This document shows positions 55,441 to 64,000 of a stretch of 64,000 nt of DNA, piece by piece. The notes beneath the pieces are model-generated. The model saw only the letters and a program-made list of their open reading frames with translations, was not told the DNA's origin and did not search any database. A program made the translations under genes and the position numbers. Each line of letters opens with the position of its first letter. The first letter of the stretch is position 1. The DNA is from Agapetus fuscipes. Its lineage: Eukaryota; Arthropoda; Insecta; Trichoptera; Glossosomatidae. The stretch lies in assembly GCA_951799405.1 (NCBI GenBank), contig OX637334.1, positions 13,082,001 to 13,146,000 of the forward strand, written 5' to 3'.

Positions 55441-55646
55441 TAATTTTTTTATTTTTCTGTCAATACAAATAAGATTATAAAAGGAGGAATTTTGCATGAG
55501 AGGGAAGGGTTCTCACAAGCCAGGAAGCCATTAAAAAATTGAACATAATTTTGTAAAATAAATTATTTGTAAAAGTAAATCTGAAATATTGCAATTAAAT
55601 TTAAGGGTGATTTTCAATAAAATAAACCCTAAAAGAAGAAAAACAT

Positions 55647-55761
55647 AAAACGCAACTAAGCTACACTGATAGTGTAACTTCTTGCTGACACCGTCGGTGG
55701 GATTTGAACTCGAGCTGTCGGCATGAAATGCAAGCACTCTACCAACTGAGCTAATGATCGG
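55647..55761 (-). mobile_element. S2 SINE with the body deleted
   Basis: Keeps the tRNA head (B box GAGTTCAAATCCC on the minus strand) and the last 30 bp, with about 200 bp missing between. Confidence 0.75.
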
Positions 55762-55984
55762 TTAATTAATTTACACACCTACTCTCCTTTGACCCTTTGG
55801 CTGCGGCTGGCATGCATACAGTGCCGGTTTTAGCACTACCAGCGCCCTGGGCGAGATTTTTTAAGGCGCCCCCCCCCTCCCCCCCTTTTTCGCCATCCGA
55901 AAATTCAAATTCATACGGAAAAAAGGAATGTAGTAACCATTTATTAAAAAAAATATGACAATACAGTTGACAGCTAATCAAATG

Positions 55985-57050
55985 GTGGAAAATATAAACT
56001 TAGAGAAGGGATTTATGTCCAAAAAACTAGTTTGAAAAATAATACATTGTTTAATAAATTTCATCAAAAAAAAAATAGACAAAAATTAAAATTTGACAAA
56101 AGTACAAAAAATGAAACTATAAAAAAATGTAGGGATGTAAAATAATTTGAAATTCAATATTTAGAAAGCATAAATTAAAAAAAATAATGGAAAAGACAGA
56201 AATAGTCTTACAACATAAAAATTGAAGAAAAAAAATTAAATAAAAAATATGAAATCTAAAATTACATAAAGAAAAATTTAAAAAGAAAACAAAAACGAAA
56301 AAAAAGTCTAGACAGAAAAGTATTAACTGTAAAATAAAAATATAATAGGAATGTAAAAAAAGAAAATAAGAAATATGAGATTAAAATATTGTAATTAGAT
56401 TACTTTATTTTTTGCTAACTTAAACCATTTCAAAATTTGTTTTTCGGTCATGCAAGCTTTATTTTCATAGATTTTTTGAAAGATTCGATAGCATTTTTCA
56501 AACTTAGTAAATGTTATATTTTATTTGTGGAAATATATCACGGCTGAACACTCAAAATCAATTTGAAAAGTCTTTTTTCAACAGTCTTTTTTTTCAACAT
56601 TGAAAATGTATTTATGTAACAGAATTCAATATTGCAAGTATAACAATGAAGTCTGCACATTTGAAGAAGACATTAAACTTATGAGTCCACTCGGCCGAGT
56701 TGCTTAGACGAAATCCGTTGTATTTAGTAAGTTGGAACTGTGAATTATGAAGATTTTCGGCAGTAACTTTGTGAAAGTCCATTTTAACAGATTAAAATAA
56801 AATATCACAGTGAGTTTTATTTATTAAGAAGAACTGTGAAGCTTGCACGCTGAGAAAAATGCAAATTTGGAACATCCATCGAAAAATAATTTCCAAAATT
56901 TGGCTACTCCGGATAAACCTCAGCTAACAATGACACATAATGTCATTGTTTTTTGACTCTTATCAGCCGAGATCAAAATTGATTTTTGAACTTCCTTTAT
57001 AACTTGAATTATGTACAATTTTTAAAATGAGTAGTGTGAAAATATTTCTT
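55985..57050. other. AT-rich interior of hAT-3
   Basis: Over 1 kb with long A-runs and no supportable frame. Confidence 0.5.
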
Positions 57051-57057
57051 ATAATAA

Positions 57058-57125
57058 TATTTAATCTATAATCTAAGTTGTAATAATATATTCATTTAAA
57101 AAGCTCTCGAATGCATGCCCACTAG
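57058..57125 (-). repeat. Rep-A tail fragment
   Basis: AATCTATAATCTAAGTTG and CTCGAATGCATGCCCAC. Confidence 0.6.
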
Positions 57126-57368
57126 ACTGGTTTGTATCGATGTATGAAAAAAAAATTTTTGTTCGAATGACAATTTGCCATAAAATGTGCCAATTGACTA
57201 AAAAAAATATTCACAGAGTTTCAGGATCATAAAATAACGGTGCATTTGATGGTTACTTAGTACTAATAATTTGATGCGACACTTGGCCAATGAAATGCAA
57301 AATATTATTTTTTTCGCTTAGAACGCAAACTTGAACTCTGATAAGCATGGCTTGTCGATGCTTTAGAA

Positions 57369-57880
57369 CAGGGGTCGGCAACCTTTTGTTGTAAAAGGGC
57401 CAAATATTTTACATGGGATTTAGTGCGGGCCGCACTTGGGCAGTGGCGATCTAATGGTCAGCATTTCAGCAAATGCTGACTAGCACCCCCCCCCCCTCCC
57501 TTGCCGCAGCCCGTGGGACCCTCTTGTGAGTCATGCATCGTAAATATTAATCAATTGACGTGCGAACTACAAATGAAAATTACCCCCAAAGTCACTATTA
57601 ATTCTACCCCCCAAAAAAAAATCATATTGTAGAATTCCCGCCAATTTAATTTGGGAATCCCACGATTCTTTCAGGTTCTCATTCAATACACAACATTCAT
57701 TCAACATTCAACATTTACAACATTCAATACATTTTTATAATTTTAAATTTCTTGATAAACGCTTTTACTTTGTCATTTACTGAAAATCGATTTGTAGTTT
57801 TCCGGCACGTGCGTTGCGGGCCGCACTAAGACGCCTCAAGGGCCGCATGCGGCCCGCGGGCCGCAGGTTGCCGACCCATG
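57369..57880. mobile_element. hAT MITE, 512 bp, nested in hAT-3
   Basis: Inverted ends CA(G/T)GGGTCGGCAACCT with GGGCCGCA-rich subterminal sequence, a type seen widely in animal hAT MITEs, flanked by CTTTAGAA twice (57361-57368, 57881-57888). No gene inside. Confidence 0.88.
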
Positions 57881-57939
57881 CTTTAGAAGACAGATGTTAA
57901 ATAGAAAACTTGCTAAAACTTTATAATGTCCTTTATACT

Positions 57940-58135
57940 GTTTTTGGGATTTGTCCTGAACTAAAGCTTTACAACTCAGTCTTTCATCACTCATTCTCTC
58001 CATATACCCGAACCATCTTAGCAAACTTCTTTTAATCTTCAATTTCACACTTTCTCTTACACCACATTTTTCTCTTACAAGATCATTCCTCACCCTGTCA
58101 CTTCGTTTTTTTCCTAATCATACTTCTTAGATAGT
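57940..58135 (-). pseudogene. RTE-like fragment
   Basis: Minus strand encodes VRNDLVREKCGVRESVKLK and RWFGYMERMSDERL, then is lost. Confidence 0.7.
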
Positions 58136-59844
58136 CGATTTCTTAAATCATCTTCCTTAAAATAATTTCAGTCATTCATAATCAAAATATTTAACGAAAT
58201 AGGTCGTGAAATACATATGTACCTTTTTAAAGTAACAACTAAAAAGAAACCTAGCAATAACAAAATAAAAAAATAAAAAAATATTTAATTATTGTTTAAA
58301 ATAAAATTATTTTTTTCTTAAACGTAGTTTAATTTTCACAATAATATTTTATATCTCGAGCACTTTCGACCTTCAATACTCATTAGTCATTATCAAGAGT
58401 GATGTATGTCAAATTAAAATTATTAAGAACTTTCAACTTTCAAATGAATTTTCACTGTGTGAATACACAAACCCTACAAAATCTAATTTAATTATTGTTT
58501 TAATTTCTCTTTCTATGAATGTATCTAACAATTATTTTACAGGTTCAATTTTTACTGTTTACGAAAAATAAATATTTTCGAGTTTTAATGCCCCAAAAAC
58601 TTGCTACTAAAAAATATAAAGTGGCGCCTGCGCCGGCGCCCCTTTATACCTGGCGCCCTGGGCGGTCGCCCGACCGCGCCCAACCCTAGCGCCGGTACTG
58701 CATGCATAGATGTCATGACGTAACTTGCATACAGTGCGGCTGGCATCTATACATGTCATCGAAGTTTAAAGCTTTTCCTGACATCGGTGTCCAAATTTTT
58801 CAAACTTTTCTCATATTATACATATTTTGAAAATATTCTTTCTCAAATATTTCGTCAAAACAGATCGATCTCTCGTCCCGCGCGTGTGTACCAATGTTTA
58901 TAAACAAATTCCAGGCAAGTATACTCTATTCAGATAGATATAACTGTTTATATTTTTTGTTTTTTTGTAAAATAACTAATATATTTTTCTCTTTAGTGAC
59001 GAGTATTTAAGTGAGTAAAAAAATTGTTTAAAACCTAATGGATATAAAATCTAGTTATGGAATGTGCGTATAATATATTTTTTTAAGTAGTATTGTTGTG
59101 ATTTACTTGTTTTTATATAAAACAACAAGTGAAAACATGTGTTGAAAGTTTGGGATTTCCAGGGGTGTCCAACAGCATCGACGGGGGGGGGGGATAGGCA
59201 CGCAATTTCCAAAAGTACATTTTTTGTGTGGTCAACAAAACAAATCAGTTGTTGGTGGATAAAATTCGGGCAAGTAAAACTACATTGAATGCAAAATATC
59301 AAATCTGTTATTATCTCTAACATGATGTCGAAGCGTGACATTGGTGGTCCTCCACAAAATGTTCGTAGTTAGGGATATTGTCAGTTAAAGCTAGACGCAA
59401 GCAGGCTGTCAGGTGGGCATTTGTGAGACAAATATTACTTTCATATGAGAAAATGCAGACTCGCACAGATATGTCGATGCAAAAGAAAACAGTTTTTGCA
59501 AGCTATTTGCTTTATTAACAGATATTTCATTTCGGGTATAGATGAACGGTAACTGTAAGGATTACTGTTCCCAGCTCTAGCTTTGGGTGGGTAGGGGTAG
59601 GTAGGTTAGGTACCTCGCGGCTGCGTACTGCGCTGAGCTGACAGCATACTGAGCGCGCTCCATATTGCGAAAGAGAGAACGCCAAGCAGATAGTACGTTC
59701 TTCATAAAACTTCATATTTATTTTATGCGTCGCTTTTTTCTTTTGCAAAAAACTACAGTTTTAATGTCGATCACTGAAAATTTGAGCTATCCTCGGCGAT
59801 CGACCTTAAAACCTCCCGCGATCGACCGTATGGGCACCTCTGCA
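58136..59844. other. Unclassified AT-rich DNA, with possible hAT-like end
   Basis: A piece at 58360-58480 resembles the surroundings of the 51161 palindrome. Near 59800-59844 the sequence read inward from the retrotransposon starts CAGAGGTGCCCATACGGTCG, hAT-like, but no matching partner end with an 8-bp duplication was found. Confidence 0.35.
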
Positions 59845-60407
59845 CTATACTCATCATCAATACGAACACATGCCATACTATTTTCATAATAAGCATGTAC
59901 TGCATTCAAGAGAGCCCCATTAACTCCATATGCTTTCAAAACATCCCACAACATACCTCTGTCTACTGAGTCAAAAGCTTTCTCCAGATCCACAAAGGCC
60001 GTAAACAGCTTTCCCCTCACCGACAGTTGTTTTTCAACAAGTTGTCGTAGAGTAAAAATCTGATCAATACAGCCTCTACCGGCCATAAAACCGGACTGTA
60101 TCAGAAATCCTTTCACTATTAGTCAGAATCACATTCTTAATAATAACCTTACAGAAGACTTTCCCTGGTATACTGAGTAGACTGATTGGTCTGAAGTTCT
60201 GACAGTCTTTTTTGTCCCCTTTACCTTTGTAAATAGGAACAATGACTGCTTTCCTCCAGTCCATCGGTACCACTCCTGCATTTACACAAAGCTTACATAG
60301 TTCATACATCCATTCTACAACACATTCACCACCTGCTTTCAACATTTCACCATTTATTCCATCAAACCCAGCAGACGACTTTCCATTCTTCAAACATTCA
60401 ATAGATA
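59845..60407 (-). pseudogene. RTE-like retrotransposon, palm region (second piece)
   Basis: Minus strand: LKNGKSSAGFDGINGEMLK, VVPMDWRKAVIVPIYKGKGD, NFRPISLLSI, SGFMAGRGCIDQIFTLRQL and LFTAFVDLEKAFDSVDRGML (motif A), stopping at YENSMACVRIDDEY. The N-terminal side continues at 62435 beyond a Penelope-containing insertion. One frame break near 60110. Confidence 0.85.
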
Positions 60408-60515
60408 ATATTTTTTAGTGTTGATCTGTTAACACAGTGAAAGTCCATTTTTATAAATATTTAAAAATATAAATGGTAAAACATTGTTTTAATTCACTTT
60501 ATTTTATTTGTTTAT

Positions 60516-60553
60516 GCTCGAATATTTTCGCCTAATGAGGCATCTTCAAGAGC
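60516..60553 (-). ncRNA. Hammerhead-like motif in the left Penelope-like end
   Basis: Minus strand reads TTGAAGATGCC-TCATTA-GGCGAAAAT. This resembles the hammerhead core CUGANGA, stem II, GAAA, with the first C changed. Penelope-like elements often carry hammerhead ribozymes in their terminal repeats. The mirrored copy at 62328-62371 has an enlarged loop. Weak evidence. Confidence 0.3.
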
Positions 60554-60625
60554 AGAATGGTTACAAATATATTTTTATAAAATAATTTTCAAAACAATTT
60601 TCAAAACAAAAGCAAAATTCATAGA

Positions 60626-61278
60626 CGAATGAAGGGCAGGTGTGTACTTGGTGCCACAGCTTTTTCGCCAAAAATCAAAACATATCTAAAAATGCTCGAT
60701 TGGCGGTACGCAGTGGCATACTTTTACCCACCTTGATGTATGGAAGCGAGGCCTGGACGGTGAATGAAAGTGAAATTAGTAAAGTCCATACTGTTGAAAT
60801 GGACTTTCTAAGAAGTATGATTGGGAAAAAACGGAGTGACAGGGTGAGGAATGATTTTGTAAGAAAAGAATGTGGTGCAAAAGAAAGTGTGAAAGTGAAG
60901 ATTAAAAGAAGTTTGTTAAGATGGTTTGGGCATATGGAGAGAATGAATGAGGAAAGACTGACGAAGAAAGTATATGTTGGTAGAATAGATGGATGTCGTG
61001 GTAGAGGAAGACCGAGAAAGGTATGGATGGACCAAATATCCGAAATTGCGAATGAATGGAATATCCAGAGTCATAATAAAAGAAGAGCTTGTATGAAGAA
61101 GGTTATGACTCTGGAGGAAATGAAAGAAGTATGCAAGGATAGAAAGAAATGGCGGTTGATCTGTGATGTTGGCGGCTAGGGTTTGTTATAGTGAAATTGG
61201 TTTTATGATTTAGTTTTTTATGTCCATGTATATATTGTTATTTTTATTCTTTGATTTAAAAAATGTAATTTGTCATGT
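60626..61278 (+). pseudogene. RTE-like retrotransposon C-terminus, best preserved copy, with 3' UTR
   Basis: A frame of 179 codons to 61179 is uninterrupted: GILLPTLMYGSEAWTVNESE, VHTVEMDFLRSMIGKKRSD, RWFGHMERMNEERLTKKVYV, GRGRPRKVWMDQISEIANEW and DRKKWRLICDVGG. Catalytic palm and endonuclease are missing. The stop is followed by about 100 bp of UTR that leads directly into Rep-A. Confidence 0.85.
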
Positions 61279-61890
61279 ATGTTCCTTGACTTATAGGTTG
61301 TTATGCGGCTGACCACCCATAATATAAAAATTGGTTCACTTTGCCAATGTCACCCCTGTTTCAGGGAAGGACGGCAAGAGTTGCAAGGCTTATGTTCATT
61401 TGAGATTGGGTTTTTATATTGTAGGTCCACATGCGGCATGTGTTAGCGCGAAATTATACATATCTGCTTGTGGGAATGCAAAAAAAAAAAAACGCAACTA
61501 AGCTACACATATAGTGTAACTTCTTGCCGCGTTATCCCCGAAGGGGTCGCATGTGGCGAGTTGAACCTATTTATTTTTACAGGTAAGGGGGCCGGCCTTA
61601 CGCCAACCACTTCAGTTGAAGTGGGAATTTCCCAGCTCCCGAGGGGGCTGGTACTCATTTCTTGTAAAGGCTGAGTAAACCTCGCCGGTATTTATATAAT
61701 GGGGTTTGAAATACACACCGAAATTGGAAATCATTTCTGAGACCCTCCTCGGTGGGATTCGAACCCGAGCTCACGGGGTAGAATGCAAGCACTCTACCAA
61801 CTGAGCTATCGACCGGACTGTCGATGCATTTAGTATAAATCTTAAATGATATATATCTTTGCAGCTTAGATTAGATTAGATTAGATAGAC
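61279..61890 (+). repeat. Rep-A as RTE-like 3' end, split by S2
   Basis: First part 61279-61479, second 61818-61890 with a TTAGATTAGATTAGATTAGA tail. The SINE between them is flanked by ATGCA. Confidence 0.85.
61480..61817 (-). mobile_element. tRNA-derived SINE S2, nearly full length
   Basis: Minus strand head ATAGCTCAGTTGGTAGAGTG and GGGTTCGAATCCC, ending in a run of 12 T. It interrupts Rep-A at GGGAATGCA. Confidence 0.88.
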
Positions 61891-61894
61891 AAAA

Positions 61895-62434
61895 AAAAAA
61901 TTCTCAGAGACTTATCTGCATACTCTGAGATGGCAGACCATTGCATTGATAAAGACCATACTTTCGATATTACCAATGTAGAGGTAATGCACTCTGAGTG
62001 TGAAGTGAGGAGACTGATGGCTCTGGAAGCGTTGGAAATCTACAAAAATAAAAATAAAGACTTAGTGAATGTGCAGATTCCCTATGTTTCACCAATTTGC
62101 AATAATTTGTTTTTTTTTTGTTATTATTATTATTATTTTTATTTAACTAACATATTTTATTTTTATTGTATTAAAATTTTTAATTTCATTATACCAAACA
62201 ATAATGCATTTTTGAATCTTACATTTGTGTTTAAAAAAAAAAAAAAAAATTTTGTCTATGAATTTTGCTTTTGTTTTGAAAATTGTTTTGAAAATTATTT
62301 TATAAAAATATATTTGTAACCATTCTGCTCTTGAAGATGCCTCATTACTCATTAGGCGAAAATATTCGAGCATAAACAAATAAAATAAAGTGAATTAAAA
62401 CAATGTTTTACCATTTACATTTTTAAATATTTAT
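61895..62434 (+). pseudogene. Penelope-like element, GIY-YIG C-terminus and 3' end
   Basis: The frame from 61930 encodes ADHCIDKDHTFDITNVEVMH and LMALEALEIYKNKNKDLVN, which resembles the end of the GIY-YIG endonuclease of Penelope-like retroelements (H-x-x-x-x-x-H-x-F, L-x-x-x-E-x-x-x-I). The reverse transcriptase is missing. The 3' UTR and terminal repeat run to the target duplication at 62435. Confidence 0.6.
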
Positions 62435-62650
62435 ATTCAATAGATATTTTATTTCTTCTTTCAGAATCCTAAATTCATTCTCTTCTGTCATTTTTCTAAA
62501 CAAAATTATTTCGCCCCGACCAAAAATCCCTTCAAAATATTCCTTCCATCTCTTACATACTTCATCATTCTCCCATACCATCTCACTGACAGCACTTTTG
62601 ATTCCTGGGCTGGCAGTCTCATCACAAACGGTAGATCCTACCTACCGATT
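62435..62650 (-). pseudogene. RTE-like retrotransposon, first piece upstream of the palm
   Basis: Minus strand: VCKRWKEYFEGIFGRGE and MTEENEFRILKEEIKYLL, the linker between endonuclease and reverse transcriptase. It is continuous with 59845-60407 when the insertion is removed. Confidence 0.75.
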
Positions 62651-62685
62651 GTCGTTCAGATTAGTATGAACATCTGTCAATCTCT

Positions 62686-63075
62686 AATCAGCTGTTCACC
62701 TGCGGCCATCTTGTTTAATTTTTTTGTATGGGGACAGGTAACGACGGTAAGCGGTATCAATGCGAGTCTCGACATGTCAGCTACCGGAATGATAGGTCGC
62801 CAAATGTACCGAGTGACGTTTAGGTACTTTTTTTATGAAATACGTAGAATTATTGATCAGCTGTTCACCTGCGGCCATCTTGGATATTTTTTTGTATGGC
62901 GACAGGTAACGACGGTAAGTATTATCAAAGCAAGTCTCGGCAGTCAGCTACCGTTCATGATAGGTCGCCAAATCAATTGAATGACGTTTAGGTACTTTGT
63001 AAGAAATACGTAGAATTATTGATCAGCTGTTCCCTTGACGCCATTTTGTATGGCTTTATTGTATGGACACAGTCA
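62686..63075 (+). repeat. Tandem repeat, period about 166-170 bp, 2.3 copies
   Basis: Units begin ATCAGCTGTTC at 62686, 62856 and 63022 and share GACAGGTAACGACGGTAAG, GATAGGTCGCCAAAT and AATACGTAGAATTATTG. Confidence 0.8.
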
Positions 63076-63157
63076 ACGTATCTTCTCTACTAGGTCTACC
63101 ATTTATTATTGTTGACCAAATCTGCCGCTATGATATGCCAGCAGCCTTCGACGTATA

Positions 63158-63246
63158 TAACTTAAGTTGCAGGGTTTATGAAGCTTATTTAGAAAGTTCA
63201 CGTGTAGCATGAGTAAACACGAACTTCCGCGTATTTGCTCGTGATT
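63158..63246 (+). repeat. Diverged Rep-A fragment
   Basis: TTGCAGGGTTTATG, GAGTAAACACGAACTTCCGCG and TTTGCTCGTG follow the Rep-A order with a deletion. Confidence 0.5.
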
Positions 63247-63720
63247 AAAATTTACGAAATAAATAAAAAATAACAAAATAAATTTAATAAAAATAAATAA
63301 AAACAAAGTGAAATTAAAATTAAATAAAATAAATCCAAAAATGCATTGATTTAAATAATATACATAGATGGAGCGCGTGACTGTTTTCCTATAGAAACGG
63401 TTGTGCCAAAAAATTGTAGGCACATAATGAAAGAAAGAGAAAGAAACATTTTAAATTCTGTTATGTTTCCGTCTTTTTCATGATCTCCATGACAACGTTA
63501 GGGGCCGTACTCAGGCCGCCACATTAAAAAATACATAAAAGTTATTTTTTGTAAGCAAAGTATATTTATTGAAATTATGAATAATTTAATCCCAGCGACT
63601 TACATTTTTCACAGTTCGGTTAAGACTTGAGAATGGAATAAAAATGTGCCATATTATATTTACATAGTTCTTACAATAAATCAATTATCATCGTAAGTGG
63701 CGAGAAAATATTATTATTTA
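63247..63720. other. AT-rich DNA, no gene
   Basis: AAATAAAAATAAAA-like low-complexity sequence at 63255-63335, otherwise nothing recognised. Confidence 0.5.
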
Positions 63721-63721
63721 A

Positions 63722-63840
63722 GGTATATTTTTAATACATGCCCACAAGCAGACACCTGTAAGTTGACGCTAACACATGCTGCATGCTCACTAACATTAAA
63801 AATAAATTAAAATTGACATAAGCGCCAAAACTTTTTCCCG
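63722..63840 (-). repeat. Rep-A fragment
   Basis: ACATGCCCACAAGCAGACAC then GCTAACACATGCTGCATG, the central part of an inverted copy. Confidence 0.65.
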
Positions 63841-63939
63841 AGAAATTTCAGATATGTTTTGGATTTTTTAATAACACTTTTTTTAAGAAATCCTGTGCGG
63901 GAGAATCCCTAGATTCTAAAGACTCTAGGGATCTTTGAC

Positions 63940-64000
63940 ACTTGTTGTAGTGCCGCAGAGGTGTATGAGCTTGGTCGTCGCTACAAAGCGCCAATACTCA
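63940..64000 (-). repeat. S1 SINE fragment at the window edge
   Basis: GAGCTTGGTCGTCGCTACAAAGCGCCAA is the S1 body on the minus strand; it continues outside the window. Confidence 0.65.

Larger units (their letters stand above)
55819..58700. mobile_element. hAT element 3, 2.9 kb
   Basis: Ends CAGT(G/A)CCGG in inverted orientation, with GCGCCCTGGGCG near both, flanked by a perfect 8-bp duplication CATGCATA (55811-55818, 58701-58708). The interior is AT-rich and without a recognisable transposase; it contains a nested hAT MITE and old retrotransposon scraps. Confidence 0.85.
60408..62434. mobile_element. Insertion bounded by inverted Penelope-like ends
   Basis: ATTCAATAGATA occurs at both borders (60396-60407, 62435-62446) as a 12-bp target duplication within the retrotransposon. 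The outer about 170 bp at each side are inverted copies (AATGGTAAAACATTG... / ...CAATGTTTTACCATT). Between them lie an RTE-like end with Rep-A in plus orientation and the end of a Penelope-like gene. A composite or rearranged Penelope insertion fits best. Confidence 0.7.

Noticed and set aside
59158..59844. A complete hAT element between CAGGGGTGTCCAA at 59165 and the CAGAGGTGCCCA end at 59835
   Set aside because: The two ends are only loosely alike and the 8-bp flanks do not match, so the pair is not supported.

Overview
This is a eukaryotic, AT-rich, extremely transposon-dense window. It looks like arthropod DNA, most likely insect. The pointers are the mixture of Jockey-, L2/CR1- and RTE-like non-LTR retrotransposons, Helitron, PIF/Harbinger, hAT, pogo and Penelope-like sequences, several tRNA-derived SINEs, and one small-intron host gene. 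A hemipteran would fit, but the species cannot be fixed from sequence alone. Nothing is organised in bacterial operons; most open frames are dead transposon genes.

The only convincing host gene is the 5' two-thirds of a ubiquitin-activating enzyme E1 (Uba1) on the + strand: five GC-rich exons between 24870 and 27506 with clean GT-AG introns of 79-322 bp, covering both adenylation halves and the catalytic cysteine. No later exon was found in the remaining 36 kb, so the gene either has a huge transposon-filled intron or is a broken/partial copy.

Region by region. 1-1860: a 5'-truncated Jockey-like retrotransposon carrying a SINE. 1861-10034: a giant inverted repeat (foldback element 1), whose left arm has gained a Harbinger-type MITE, a short repeat and an L2/CR1-like retrotransposon; the right arm lacks all three and so preserves the empty sites. 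10035-12528: a 141-bp tandem repeat and a retrotransposon ORF1. 12529-22345: a four-level nest, with a non-autonomous LTR retrotransposon (apparently identical 1048-bp LTRs) inside repeat 'Rep-A', inside a hAT element, inside another Rep-A. 22346-27700: intergenic DNA and Uba1. 27700-41432: Rep-A copies, SINEs, RTE-like retrotransposon ends, a Helitron and a Harbinger element. 41433-55205: foldback element 2, whose right arm was split by an apparently intact pogo transposon (703-residue transposase) and by a 5-kb hAT element full of further insertions. 55206-64000: hAT elements, an RTE-like retrotransposon split by a Penelope-like insertion, and tandem repeats.

The thread through the window is Rep-A, a unit of about 240 bp present in roughly 27 copies. 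Wherever an RTE-like reverse-transcriptase gene end is intact, Rep-A follows it as the 3' tail. Yet most copies stand alone and start at the same base, so Rep-A behaves like a SINE built from (or donated to) the RTE 3' end. Coordinates of repeats are by eye and may be off by several bases. Identity and copy statements are from reading, not alignment software.
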